64,000 nucleotides of DNA from Atrina japonica (taxonomy: Eukaryota > Mollusca > Bivalvia > Pterioida > Pinnidae), in assembly GCA_030159075.1 (NCBI GenBank), contig BROG01000444.1, forward strand, positions 416,001 through 480,000, given 5' to 3'. Below are positions 53,636-64,000 of the stretch, piece by piece. Made by a program: the position numbers and the translations under genes. Each line of letters begins with the position of its first letter. The first letter of the stretch is position 1. The notes below the pieces were generated by a model. That model searched no databases. It worked only from the letters and a program-made list of their open reading frames with translations, and had not been told where the DNA came from.

Positions 53636-54120
53636 TCGTAAAACCAAGGTCTGCAATCTCTATGCTCTTTCCCGTAGTCTCTCGTATTTTTTATTATTCA
53701 TAAAGCCTCAGGCAATGCAAATAGACGGTGATGCAGGCTTTTAAAGAATTTCAGAATTGTACTGGATCCGACTAATCCGATCACTTCCGTTGCTAACCAC
53801 AACTACTGTGATTGGATAAACTGGACAACACCTTCTCCCTATTTTTGATTTGATTTGATTTTTTGTTTTACGCCATACTCAACAATTTTTCAGTCATATG
53901 ATTGCGTCCAGTTTTTGTTTATTGGTGGAGGAGAAACCCCGGTTACCCGGGTAAAGACCACCGACCTTCCGCAAGAAAACTGGCAAACTTCCCCACTTAA
54001 TTCGAAATGACCCTAGCGGGATTCGAACCAGAGGTGACCTTCTCCCTATAAATATTCATTAGCAACGAGAGATTTCGGTGGTATTAGACCACGTGTAGGA
54101 AAGAGCTTAGCGATTTCGGT
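53636..54120. mobile_element. MITE, second copy of the 39272 family, split by a SINE
   Basis: Ends mirror each other imperfectly (GCTCTTTCCCGTAG at left, CGTGTAGGAAAGAGC at right). The middle (GTGATTGGATAAACTGGACA) is the inverse of the 39272 element's middle. The SINE at 53842-54037 is nested inside. Confidence 0.75.
53842..54037 (-). mobile_element. SINE family B copy nested in a MITE
   Basis: Flanked by a perfect 11-bp target duplication CCTTCTCCCTA (53831-53841 and 54038-54048). The minus-strand tail at the left is built of AAATC repeats (plus strand TTTGATTTGATTTGA), and a GGTTCGAATCCCGC box B stands at the right end. Because the boundaries are exact, this copy defines the element: 196 bp. 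Confidence 0.9.
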
Positions 54121-54129
54121 ATATAACGT

Positions 54130-55760
54130 GAAAAATTGACCTGCCGTAGAAATGCTATCCGGGGCACTAGTGAATTTAGAGGTGCGTGGGGCGCATATCC
54201 CCGAAAATGCCTTTTTTTTCTTTTTTTAATAGAAAAAAGTAAATAAAGTTTAAGTGTATAAAGGCCAGACGATGGCGCCTCAGAAATTTTAAAATCAAAA
54301 TTTTTTCTCGACTGAATCCAGACATAGGCTTCCCATATCTTTTAAAGATAAAATAAATTTTGGACCCCACTTGAATTGCTCATTAAAGTAATGCAATATT
54401 TGAGATAAAAACGAGTTACAATATGAAAATTAACTCAGTGCATTTCTGGGGAAATGCCCTAAACCACCTGTCAAACGTAGTCCTATAACATAGGACACCA
54501 GGTGGCGATATTTACATTTTCTTTTTTCTTTTGTTAATACTATTTTTATTTAATATTTTACTATCAAACTATTGTAGTTAAAGGAAAACTAAATATCAGC
54601 ATGAAATCATGTGGTTTTGTGAATGGAATCTAGAAAATACCTCATCAGGCTTCCGAATATTTGGATTATTCAAAATATTATTTCGAGAGCTTACACCCAA
54701 ACCCCCAAGTCATCATCAATTCCGCGTCAGTTTCAGGTTAAATTAATCTATCAAAGAAAATTAATTAGGCCAAAATTTTGATCAAATTTGGTAAATCAAA
54801 CTTCTTTTGAGAAGTATATTAACGGAATTCAGGCGTGTTTTCCGTCTGGAAGCAGAAATATGCGTCTACGGATTTCTGAAAGATGTTTAAAACCCGACCC
54901 ATTTCGATCCAACATTTAGAACCATGTGTAATGACAAGGAAAGGATTCAGGGAGAAGCGCAGCCAAAGAATAGGTGTAAAATCTTTCCCTCTAGTCTCAA
55001 ATGAATCATTGCTTAACAATTTATCCAACAATTTATAAAATAAAACATTCAATAAGGCTTGTATTATAACAGCGTAATATTATTCTGTTACCCTCACCCC
55101 TACCCCTAAACAAATTCTCGATCCGCATCCTAGGTTACTGTGAAGAACAAAAGCACGCCCCTCTAACCTAAAATCCTGCATCCGTCTATGCGGGGTTACA
55201 TTTCTACAATAGATATCTTACCCGGGTAGCCGTAGAAAAATGAACCGCTTCAATATTTCTATTATTCGCCCCGTGAAAAATTGTCCTCACCCCTCCACCC
55301 CGTAGATAAGTCATACATTTAAAAAAAAAAATATCAACGCAGTGCGGATATCATGCATATACTAAGCCTAATTATGTTCTGCACCGCGGAGAACACGCTT
55401 GCGCCGTCACCAAGCCAAAAAGGATAAACGCTCATTCTAAGTTTTCTTTTCTTTGGGGTCATAAAACCTAGGAAAAAAATACAATCACCTTGGGAAAATG
55501 TGGAACATAGATCTCAAATGAACAGCTATACATGAATATCTATTTATATCCATGAGAATTTTATGGTTATTTATAAGTATATGCCAAAGATATGTTTTTT
55601 TAATAAGTTTGATTTTGCTTTTCGTTTGTTAACACATCAGTAAATAGTACCCAGGTTTGTTTTCTACATAGAATAATGACTTTGGTTACTTTTTCTATGC
55701 GGGTCACTTTTCTACATTACATAGGATAGTGGTTTTACGACGATATAAAAACCGACAAAG
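54130..55760. other. Spacer 3' of paralogue 3, no gene seen
   Basis: AT-rich DNA without conserved reading. The phrase ATATCATGCATATACTAAGCCTAATTATGTTCTGCACCGCGGA-like text near 55350-55385 (shortened: ACTAAGCCTAATTATG, CACCGCGGA) repeats the upstream region of paralogues 1 and 2 (44090, 52320), so pieces of the tandem unit are also scattered here. Confidence 0.4.
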
Positions 55761-55761
55761 T

Positions 55762-55792
<31 letters not shown>
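55761..55792. repeat. Poly-T tract
   Basis: Uninterrupted run of about 31 T, probably the tail of a minus-strand retroposed sequence or a simple repeat. Confidence 0.9.
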
Positions 55793-55795
<3 letters not shown>

Positions 55796-55809
55796 AAGAA
55801 TATCTTCGA

Positions 55810-56095
55810 ATATGGTGGCTGATTTGTGCAATCTGGACTTTTCGCTTGGCGCGGCGAAAAGTCGAAACCTCGCTTATAACCGACTTTTCACCCCCAAAGC
55901 TCTCTAATTAGCGGTTTTTCGACACATCTAGCGAACAGTTTTCGGGACGGAAATTAGGGAGTTTTCGACATTTCGTTTCGGGGGCGAAAAGTCGCTAATT
56001 AGCGAGTTTTCGACTCGCCAAGCGAAACTGAGTCGCTAATGAGTCGCTAGTTTTCGGGGCGAAAAGTCGAGATGGCACAAATCAGCCACCATATT
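55810..56095. mobile_element. MITE with 36-bp terminal inverted repeats
   Basis: Starts ATATGGTGGCTGATTTGTGC and ends in the inverse GCACAAATCAGCCACCATAT. The interior repeats GCGAAAAGTCG and CTAATTAGCG in both orientations, so it folds on itself. It is inserted in the 3' block of paralogue 3, at the place equivalent to about 48360 of paralogue 2. Confidence 0.88.
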
Positions 56096-56441
56096 AATTT
56101 TTAACAGTCTTCATTCTTAAACTGTCGAGAAGATTTTTCATCTCTTCTTTTGAATTCCATAACTTTTTTAGATGCTTCTTCTCAATTCCGGGAATCTTGA
56201 CATCCATGAGACTTAGGGCACGTAATGTCAAAAACTAACACAGGAACCAATACACAATACACCAGGTCAATTTTTAATCATTTGCGATACACAAATATTT
56301 ACAATATAGATCTAACTGACAGTTGTGTCTTAAATAATTTACAATATATACAGGAAAACAATCAATTATACAATTACAGATTCAGAAACGTGTAAATAAT
56401 TCTGATATTAGTAAAAAGTTTATATCTGTGTTCTTCAGGTT

Positions 56442-58748
56442 TCAATTCACAAAAACTGAGACAATTCTATGGAATAATGTACTGAAGTATTCCAGGAATG
56501 ATGATTTATTTTGGCGGTTTGATGGCTTTTTGTTGACTCTATTTCTTTTTCTTTTGCATTTTCCGCTACCTGTATTTTCGCTTGTATCCTGGAAATCAAA
56601 ATAGAAATAGCTTGATAATTCAATCAATTTTATATAACATTGTAATCATAACCTAATGATATGAAAAAGTTTTCTATGTACACGTGCCACCCTTTAAATA
56701 CGAGTTCAGTATAGTTTGTTTGGAATCTACATCATTTAATTAAATAAAAAATATACAATTTACAAACATGTATATGAAATATACTTACTGATGTACGGTG
56801 CGTCTCAGTGTTCTTGTGAATTCTTTTTCGTCTTTGCTCTAATGAACAAATATCCGATTTTGCTATTTCATCTGTAACGAATCATACAAATTTTATAATT
56901 TAACATTGAACCAAGTTTGTCCAAGTTTCAATGATGATGATATTTAAGGTTTAAAGTTACTTTTTCACTTTTCCTTTGAGCCAAGTTACCTTGTATTGGA
57001 CTAGTGAAAGGACGTCAGAATCATAATCAACTTGAAATATAAACTTTTGACCAAAAATAATTTTCAAACACTTTATTGACAGAAACGATCGTCTTGAGCA
57101 TGATAACTTTGGTATTATGTTTTTATACAGCTGACGTTGGCTGATAAATAGTGATAGTTCATAAAAATAATAAAATACTCAAGTATCCTTGACTAATGAA
57201 TATCAATAAGAAAACACATTCTGTCTTCCGATTTTACTTGTTCAACAACACCGGTTCCTAAAAAAATCAAGGAATCGAATGGGAAAAAAGGTGTAACACT
57301 GTATTATACCAACCTAACTCATTTTTTCCGAGGAGTCCACTCTTTTGTAATTTCTTAAGTAATTTTTTGTCCTTGGGACTATTCGCGGATTCACACAAAG
57401 CGCCAACGGCAAAGTAACCACAGGCTGTAGCTTGTCTTAGGAGTTCTGAAGTGAAGAAATGCTGAATGACGTCAATATTGTTTGATTAAGAATAACAATA
57501 CATTGTTCATAAATTGATTCATCGTTGTACTCTTAAAGCATTTTTTTTAAATATTTGTTTTCATGACAATATTTCTACAATATTTCAACAATATTTAAGC
57601 CTTCTTTAAAAGAAAGAGTAAATAAAACAATAATCATTAACTGACCTATTTGTTTCCGGAAGTGTACTTTTCGTCTGCTAATGTCATCTTCTGTGTCTTG
57701 TAAGTCTCGAATTACTGTAGAAACGAGGAATTCTGCACGATTAATTACGTTGTCGACTGTAATTAAGTCGTCAATCTACAAAGCAATCATAACAAATCCA
57801 GATTTAGCGATATTTATATATTTATTTCAGAATGAATACAAACAAAATGGTTACAGCTGAACATGCTATGTGCGGAATCCAAAAATCCAGATGTATATCA
57901 TTTGATGAAGTTTTCGCATACAATTTTAGTCTTTACAGATACATCAGTTAGTTTTTGAGGATATTTTTTCTTTTAATATTCCGGCCAAACTTCATTCCCG
58001 ACATAATCTCAAATTAAAGTTAGGGCCGCGATCCATAAAAATAAAATTTATAACGGTTTAAAAATGTCCAAAAAGCGGAGCTGTTTCAGCTATGTGGTGG
58101 CGGCCAGGGCCTGGCACCATAAAACTTGAGAATTTACTTAACTCTGAGAATATTCTTAACTTGGCCTGCTCAGCCAATCAGATTCCAAGATTTGTCATAC
58201 TTGAGTAAAATTTTTAGACTTAAGTAATTCTTAAGGTTTGTGGTGCCAGGCACAGTTCTTTTTTATGGTGGATGAGAGAACCAGTAGTGAACCAGGCATT
58301 ACCCCCCTCAAAAAAAAAATCAACTAAGGCCCCAGTGGGACTTGGACTCCTGAGGTCACTCGGAGATGCGACACTTCCTATTGTAACGTTCGATACCCTA
58401 ACATCTCGGCTACTGAACTTTGCAAAGTTTATCTATTTTATTGTCACGCACATAAATTTTCTTTTAAATATTGTGCTAGTTAATTTCAAAGAACATGAGA
58501 AAGTTTTAATACACCGATAAAAGAAACATTATTTCATAAAAGGTGAGAAAAAATACCATTAGTAATCGGTCTAATTTCCTTGTAGATTCAATGAACAGCT
58601 TAAACTGTTCTCGGAGGTCATTTATCATGTCTTCCGTGTCTTCAAACAAGGAAATGAATTCCTCTTTCTTTAAAGAAGGCTTTCCCTGTGTCTTCAAACT
58701 ATTAAAAATGCCGGTAAATAATTGACTCAAGGAATTTCGAGGAGACAT
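56442..58748 (-). CDS. Unrecognised five-exon gene, paralogue 3 (227 aa)
   Basis: Exons: 58557-58748, 57646-57775, 57314-57445, 56789-56871, 56442-56588 (stop TGA 56442-56444). All splice sites are GT-AG, including the unusual conserved GTTGGTATAA donor after exon 3. Protein begins MSPRNSLSQLFTGIFNSLKT and keeps each block seen in paralogue 2, with one extra codon in exon 3. Introns are shorter (the 49197 foldback is absent), making this the most compact copy. CRE palindrome 77 bp upstream (58825-58832). Unknown function; a soluble helical protein is inferred. Confidence 0.75.
58075..58408 (-). mobile_element. SINE family B copy in intron 1 of paralogue 3, split by a MITE
   Basis: Left fragment GTGGTGGCGGCCAG, right fragment TTTTATGGTGGATGAGAGAACC and further. 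It corresponds to the copies at 43370 and 51555 in the other paralogues. Confidence 0.6.
58107..58252. mobile_element. Small MITE (TIR GCCTGGCACCA) nested in the SINE
   Basis: Ends GGCCTGGCACCATAAAACTT and AAGGTTTGTGGTGCCAGGCA are inverted. The SINE continues on either side as CGGCCAG and AGTTCTTTTTTATGG. Only a 2-base AG could be a target duplication. Confidence 0.75.
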
Positions 58749-58811
58749 CTCTCTCTTGCAAATGTACGTCTTCCTCTGTCGTGAATGTAAACAGGAATGT
58801 AAAGCTCCATA

Positions 58812-58890
58812 GGGCGTTGCGGGGTGACGTCACAGTAACGTAAACGTAAAGTGTCAAATTGATGAGATATGGGTCTCTCAAACGTTTGTT
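58812..58890 (-). promoter_or_regulatory. Conserved promoter block of paralogue 3 with a full CRE
   Basis: TGACGTCA at 58825-58832, with flanks GGGCGTTGCGGGG and CGTAAACGTAAAG shared with paralogue 2. The spacing to the ATG (77 bp) is the same in both. Confidence 0.6.
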
Positions 58891-58899
58891 AAACCTGTA

Positions 58900-61740
58900 A
58901 TTCGCTTTGGTACTGAGAACGACGCGATGATTTCGTTATAGAGGATAAAGGGGTGGATTCGACAGACACCGATGATAAGATACTCTTTCGAACCAAATGA
59001 TGGACAAACATTATATTAGATTGGTGTACAAATGGAAAATCGTACCACATGTTTACCTACAACAGGATAATATTCGATTGAAAAGGAGGTGCATTAAATA
59101 TGTTAAAAGTAACATTAAGAGCTTTAAATCATTGATTCTACATCTATAACCATTGATCACTTCAGTTCTGGTTTTTATACACGTGATATAAAGATCAATC
59201 ACTGTAGCTAAAAAAACAAAAACGAAAAACAATAAAATGAACATATGAATAAATGAATAAATGAATAAAAATCTGCTATAAATATTGCATATAGAAGCTG
59301 AAAACACGCAAAACATATGCCCATTATTTATTGATTTTCTGACTGAATTTTGAATACTAATGGTTTTTATTGCAATGGTTAGAAACTGTATAAATAATTA
59401 ATCCCAGGAAAATTTTATTTGTTATGTTCTAGTAATGTATTGATATATTCGGCCTAGGTAGCGTATTTGTGCAGATAGCACTGAAATTTTCACCACAACG
59501 GTCATGTTTATAATGAAAATCAAAAGCCGAGTGCTCACATTTGATACCGGTTTTCTCCACTGTTTCTTGAATTTGATTAGATTACGGAGGTATAAAATAA
59601 ATATCAGACAAGAAAATTTCAAAACATTATCTTTTTGTTGTATTTTTATTTAACTTGCATTGCCAGCTTTAAATCTAATCCAAAGACTCAGTGACTTTCA
59701 TTTCTTACAAAGAGAGATTTCTTGTAAATGTTTCCCCCCACCCATGACACCTCTTATACCCAATATGCAAATTTAAACCCTTTAACTAGCTAACAGATAG
59801 ACTGATCAGTTGTTTAAAATCTCTTGGTCCTGCATTATATATTAGAGGGGCGTTTTTTTTATCCCAATAGTGTCCTAGGATGCGAAACGAATATTTGTTA
59901 AGGGGGGTGGGTATAGAGAGTAACACAATTATCACTGACAGGGATCGTCATATAAGTACAAGACTCACTGATCATGTTTTTAATTTGTTGGATAACTCAT
60001 GAAAAAATGATTCATTTGATACGGTGGTAACACCCTCTTTTTAAAATAATAAGTTTGGAATTGGGAAGCTTTTCAGACACAAACCATGCCTGGAAGAGTT
60101 GTAAGCGTGTGGTACTGTCGCGGAGTGAAGCGAAGTGCCCAACTTTCGGGAAATTTGTCATTAATTTTTCAAGGTTTCTTAAGAAAAATTAAAAGCTTTT
60201 ACACCTATTTTATAAAATATAGATGTACCATTTCGATTTTGCCTGAATCCTTTCTTGGTCAATGCACAAAATATTAAGTGTAGGATGAATGGAATCGGGG
60301 TTTACACATATTTTTCAGAACAAAAGAGGAAATTTTGGAGCCCGAAGACGCATTTTATTCTGCTCCCAGACGCGAAATTACGCCTGACAATGTGCTAACA
60401 ATGCAAAGAATCGGAATCCCGATCAGGGGCTGATCCGTGAATTTTCAAAGAGGGGGCGTTTTGTTTTTTTTGGGGGGGGGTAACAATACGAATATGGTGC
60501 ATTCATTCAGATGGTTATATTATTTACCTCGGATAAAAATTCTAACAAAAATCTTATAAAAATGTATCCAACGCAAATTTTGTTATAAATAAATTTTCAT
60601 AATCTTACCTGTCGAGAAAATACATGACCACTATTTTCTCCAAGTGTTGTAATATGTTCCATCGCATTTTATTTTCATTATTTCAGGTTTTAATTTTTTA
60701 CTGATATTTTCATGTTTTTATTTTAAAATGCCACGGTTTGATAGTAAAATATTAAATAAAATAGATGATAAAACGAAAAAAGAATAGAATAATAGAAAAT
60801 GTAAATATCGCCTGTGTTATATGACTACGTATGCCTTGTGGTTCAGGCCATGCTTCCCACAATTTTTAATTCTAAAAGTCACGTTTTTATCCCAAATAAT
60901 GCATTATAGTAATTAATTATTTACTCAGAGTTTTAGTAAACACAAATCTTAAAAGATAAATTCACGAGGTGCCCAGAATATTTTTGATTTTTAAAATATC
61001 TGGAAAGCCTTTTCTGGATTCAATCAAGGACATTTTTTTTTATTTCAAAAGGTACGTGAGGACAATTCTGACTTCCGGAAGATAAGAACTGATTTACCAT
61101 TTTCTCTTTTTCTTCTCCAAAAATGTCAATTTTAGGGACTGGGGGCTCGAAGTCTGCCAGTGTTTTTGACCCGGATTTGTTGTTTTTGTTTTTTCTGCAT
61201 ACCCCAAGAGACGAACCAGTGTTGTAGCATAGAATTTCCCTCCCCCGCATAGAGTTTCCCCCGGAAGAACGGGACCGGGCTCAACTTTTTCAGCTGAAAC
61301 TGGGCCGAACATAGACTTTCTCTCTAGGAAAAATCAACCCGGGCCCAACTTTCCCCTAGGAAAAATCGCTCCAGTATCGAATTTCCCCCAAATGAGAGCA
61401 CGCTCTCCCATCTTTCATTTTTAGCTTATCTATCCGATTCCGGTTCTGTTATTAGAATTATTTGACCTAAGATTCACAGAACAACTTTAATTTTATGTAT
61501 AAAAGTGGAATAATTGTAATCATGAAATTGATTTGCTACATTCAGGTCTTAGTCGACTTATATATTTAATTGATATATTAAGGTGCCAATAAATAAAAAA
61601 TTCTGAAAACAAACAGATACGTAAACATTTGTTTTGCTTGAGCTATACATATTAAAAGAAACGATATAATATATCATTTGTGTACCGAACAACACTGATA
61701 ATCTCAAGTACTTTGAAATATTTGACAGCAAGCATGAATA
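58900..61740. other. Gene-free region
   Basis: No supported exon. The 59300-59360 stretch resembles 43995-44060. A G-run (60470-60480) with GATCCGTGAATTTTC nearby looks like part of a common molluscan MITE. Otherwise nothing notable. Confidence 0.4.
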
Positions 61741-61744
61741 TTAA

Positions 61745-62350
61745 TGTGAAACAGCCTAAGGTAGATACATACTAAATTAAAAGTGATATCGAAATCTAAG
61801 GTCGTAATTACGATTTTTTTACGAGTTGATTATTATGTCATTCTAAGCAAAAAGACGGCGCCTTGACGGTTTAGACGTTAAAGTAAATACACCATTTTGA
61901 CGTCTTTATTTGCATTGGCATTGGTTTCGGTGCATACAAATATTTAGTCAGACGTGTCGAAAAGAGAAGCGCAGATAAATTTAAATATTTCGTATTTGAC
62001 CACAAGTATGAATGTTTATAAGAAACGCCTATAAATTAAAAATGACAATAAAATCTGAAGCCGTGCGGGAGTTGGGATGTCAGTAAATAGTGGGTTGCGG
62101 GAAGTTGATTGTTATGGCATTCTAATCACAGAGGGCGTTGTGACGGTTTAGACGTTAACAGAAAACGCTGACATTGTGATAATGACAATTACGATTTATC
62201 AGTTTGCGGAAGATGTAATGTCAGGAATTTATGTTACAGGAAGTTTATATTAATGTCATTCTGAATACAGAGGGCGCCTTTAGGGTTTAGACGTTAACGG
62301 AAATACGCCATTACGGCGTGATTCTTCATGTTGGCCTTGGTTTCCGTACA
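61745..62350. repeat. Tandem repeat, three diverged units of about 150-250 bp
   Basis: Each unit carries AGGGCG(C/T)..., GGTTTAGACGTTAA and a CATTCTAA/ATTCTGAA phrase: near 61835-61890, 62115-62165 and 62255-62305. Units 1 and 3 also share GGCCTTGGTTTC/GCATTGGTTTC. Confidence 0.65.
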
Positions 62351-62398
62351 ACAACAACAACAACAACACTAATAATAATAATAATAATAATAATAATG
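62349..62398. repeat. (CAA)n and (TAA)n compound microsatellite
   Basis: Seven CAA units followed by about nine AAT units. Confidence 0.95.
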
Positions 62399-63289
62399 AA
62401 ACGGACATAAAGACCCCTTGTCAGATATGAGGAAAAAAGAGATAGAGAGGAGTGTCAATAACAATCGCACAAAGGTTAAAGTCACATTCCGAGGAGAAAC
62501 GTTCAGAAATAATCTTCTTTTCTACACACTTAACGTTTATTTGCATATACTTGAATCGTCGTATTTTTAAATGTATATACTAAATAAATAAGTTAGCTAA
62601 TCGCGGGAATACATAGAGTACATATCTAATAAAAACCTATGAAAATGAAAATGAAGAGCCATCGAAAACGAGGTATGGGAACCAAAACAAACTGTGAATG
62701 ATAAATAGCCTATGCTAGTAATCCTTGTGGAACAGGACAATGTATACATTTGACCGAAATTTTGTCCCCAATTTAAGGGGAAGAAGGGTACCTTGGGATA
62801 CACAAAAACTTATCATTAGATTTTTCTTATTTCATAGTGAATGTATGAATTAATAGAATGAATAATCTGGCACATTTGTGGGTATATAAGGGATATTTAC
62901 ATAAGCAACAGTACTGATATGCCCATTTGCAGAATTTTGATTCTTTTCATCAAATGTCCTGTTTATTATTAAAACTGTTTATTCTTTACAAAACTCATAT
63001 TATTCTAGATAACTTGGTACAATTTTATCAAATGCCAAGGTATCAATGTGTTTTTATGCTTTTATTAGAATTGGTGGTTAAAGAAAACAAAAAGATTGAA
63101 AGCCATGACCCTTAAAGTACCAATTTATTTATAACACTTAAATCTTTAATTCGTCACTGTAAAAGATTTAGTCATCATTATTTCTGTAAATGATAAATTC
63201 ATATGGTTACTAATTATTTATAATCAATAAAACAAGTTGTGTGTATATAGCGAAGAAATAACACCTTGAAGTATGCCGAAATTGAGTAT

Positions 63290-63560
63290 TTTTTTAACAA
63301 AAAAAAAATCTTTAAGAGAAGACTACCATCAATTGACCTTGAGTGTGACCTTGAACATGACCTTGACCTTGAATGGGCAATGCACCTCATCACAATGAAC
63401 CTTTCCTGTAAGTTTCACAAAAGTATCATGTAGGGTACAATAAGAAGGTAATAATAATTTATGTCAAAATGTGTCTGTACCCAGAGAAATAGACAAAGGG
63501 ACAAAAGATGCCAGACCATGTGACTGACTCAAAAACACATGACTGTTAAATTAATTTTGT
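63290..63560. repeat. Bivalve-style GACCTTGA repeat
   Basis: Contains ACCTTGAGTGTGACCTTGAA and GACCTTGACCTTGAATGGGC, followed by ATGAACCTTTCCTGTAAGTT. Such blocks are frequent dispersed repeats in bivalves; the boundaries are unclear. Confidence 0.5.
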
Positions 63561-63910
63561 CACAAAGAACAACTTAATTTACTTCATGTGATTTTAACAT
63601 TCAATTCATGTCTTTTGTGGACAATTTATACCGCCTGTCATCTTTGTTTAGATTGCCAACATCAGTTACAGTTTATATTGCTATATTGACATTCTGGTCA
63701 CGTGACCAGGTGTCCTTCTTAACATATTTTGTTTGGTAAAATCAGTCGGCTTTTTCGTACTCGTAGCAAGACAGGCCATGCTGTGACACATTTTCACCAC
63801 AACTTATCGATCCGTTTAACTAAATATAAATTTAGAGATTTTTATTTAAATTTTTTTGTTCATTTCCTACTGTTAGAAGCGGTTTTCTAAAGAAAATTTC
63901 AAATGGGTTT

Positions 63911-63988
<78 letters not shown>

Positions 63989-64000
63989 TGTGTGTGTGTG
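63911..64000. repeat. (GA)n microsatellite followed by (GT)n at the window edge
   Basis: About 37 GA units, then a short TAG and a TG run reaching the end of the window. Confidence 0.97.

Overview
The window looks like genomic DNA of a bivalve (or at least molluscan) animal. It has an intronless HSP70 gene, a six-exon ciliary gene with long introns, abundant tRNA-derived SINEs and MITEs of the kinds common in molluscs, microsatellites, and one large integrated virus-like transposon. No gene is bacterial in style. The species assignment is inference from repeat style and gene content.

Layout. 1-1751: 5' part of an HSP70 gene on the minus strand, cut by the window edge. 3394-13292: DNAAF6 (PIH1D3), plus strand, all six coding exons, with several transposable elements in its introns. 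13293-19450: intergenic DNA with a decayed BED/hAT-like transposase gene (about 14980-17488) and a long minisatellite (17544-19285) split by a SINE. About 19525-38279: a Polinton/Maverick (adintovirus-like) element with ~200-bp terminal inverted repeats. 38285-41412: unique DNA plus a MITE. 41413-58748: three tandem paralogues of an unrecognised five-exon gene on the minus strand, all with open reading frames, separated by SINEs, MITEs and foldback repeats. 58849-64000: no gene seen; repeats and microsatellites.

The Polinton carries, from left to right: an unknown gene with a possible nucleic-acid-binding fold, a small zinc-ribbon gene, a WDPEV-repeat gene, a packaging ATPase (-), a major capsid protein (-), and a coiled-coil/membrane gene. 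All of these are present twice, because the left ~5.05 kb of the element plus 79 bp of flank is tandemly repeated. Then follow a probable virion gene (-), a small beta-rich gene, a run of small membrane and coiled-coil genes, a DDE integrase (+), and a protein-primed type B DNA polymerase (-) next to the right terminus. Together these would form a self-synthesising, virion-forming transposon: integrase for insertion, PolB for replication, ATPase and capsid for packaging. I recognise no adenovirus-type protease. Most large genes are interrupted by frameshifts or stops, so this copy is either dying or poorly base-called. The two copies of the left 5 kb differ mainly by 1-4 nt indels, which points at least partly to consensus errors or a false duplication.

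The best candidates for something undescribed are the WDPEV tandem-repeat protein inside the Polinton and the three-copy five-exon gene family, two members of which keep a perfect CRE palindrome 77 bp before the start codon.
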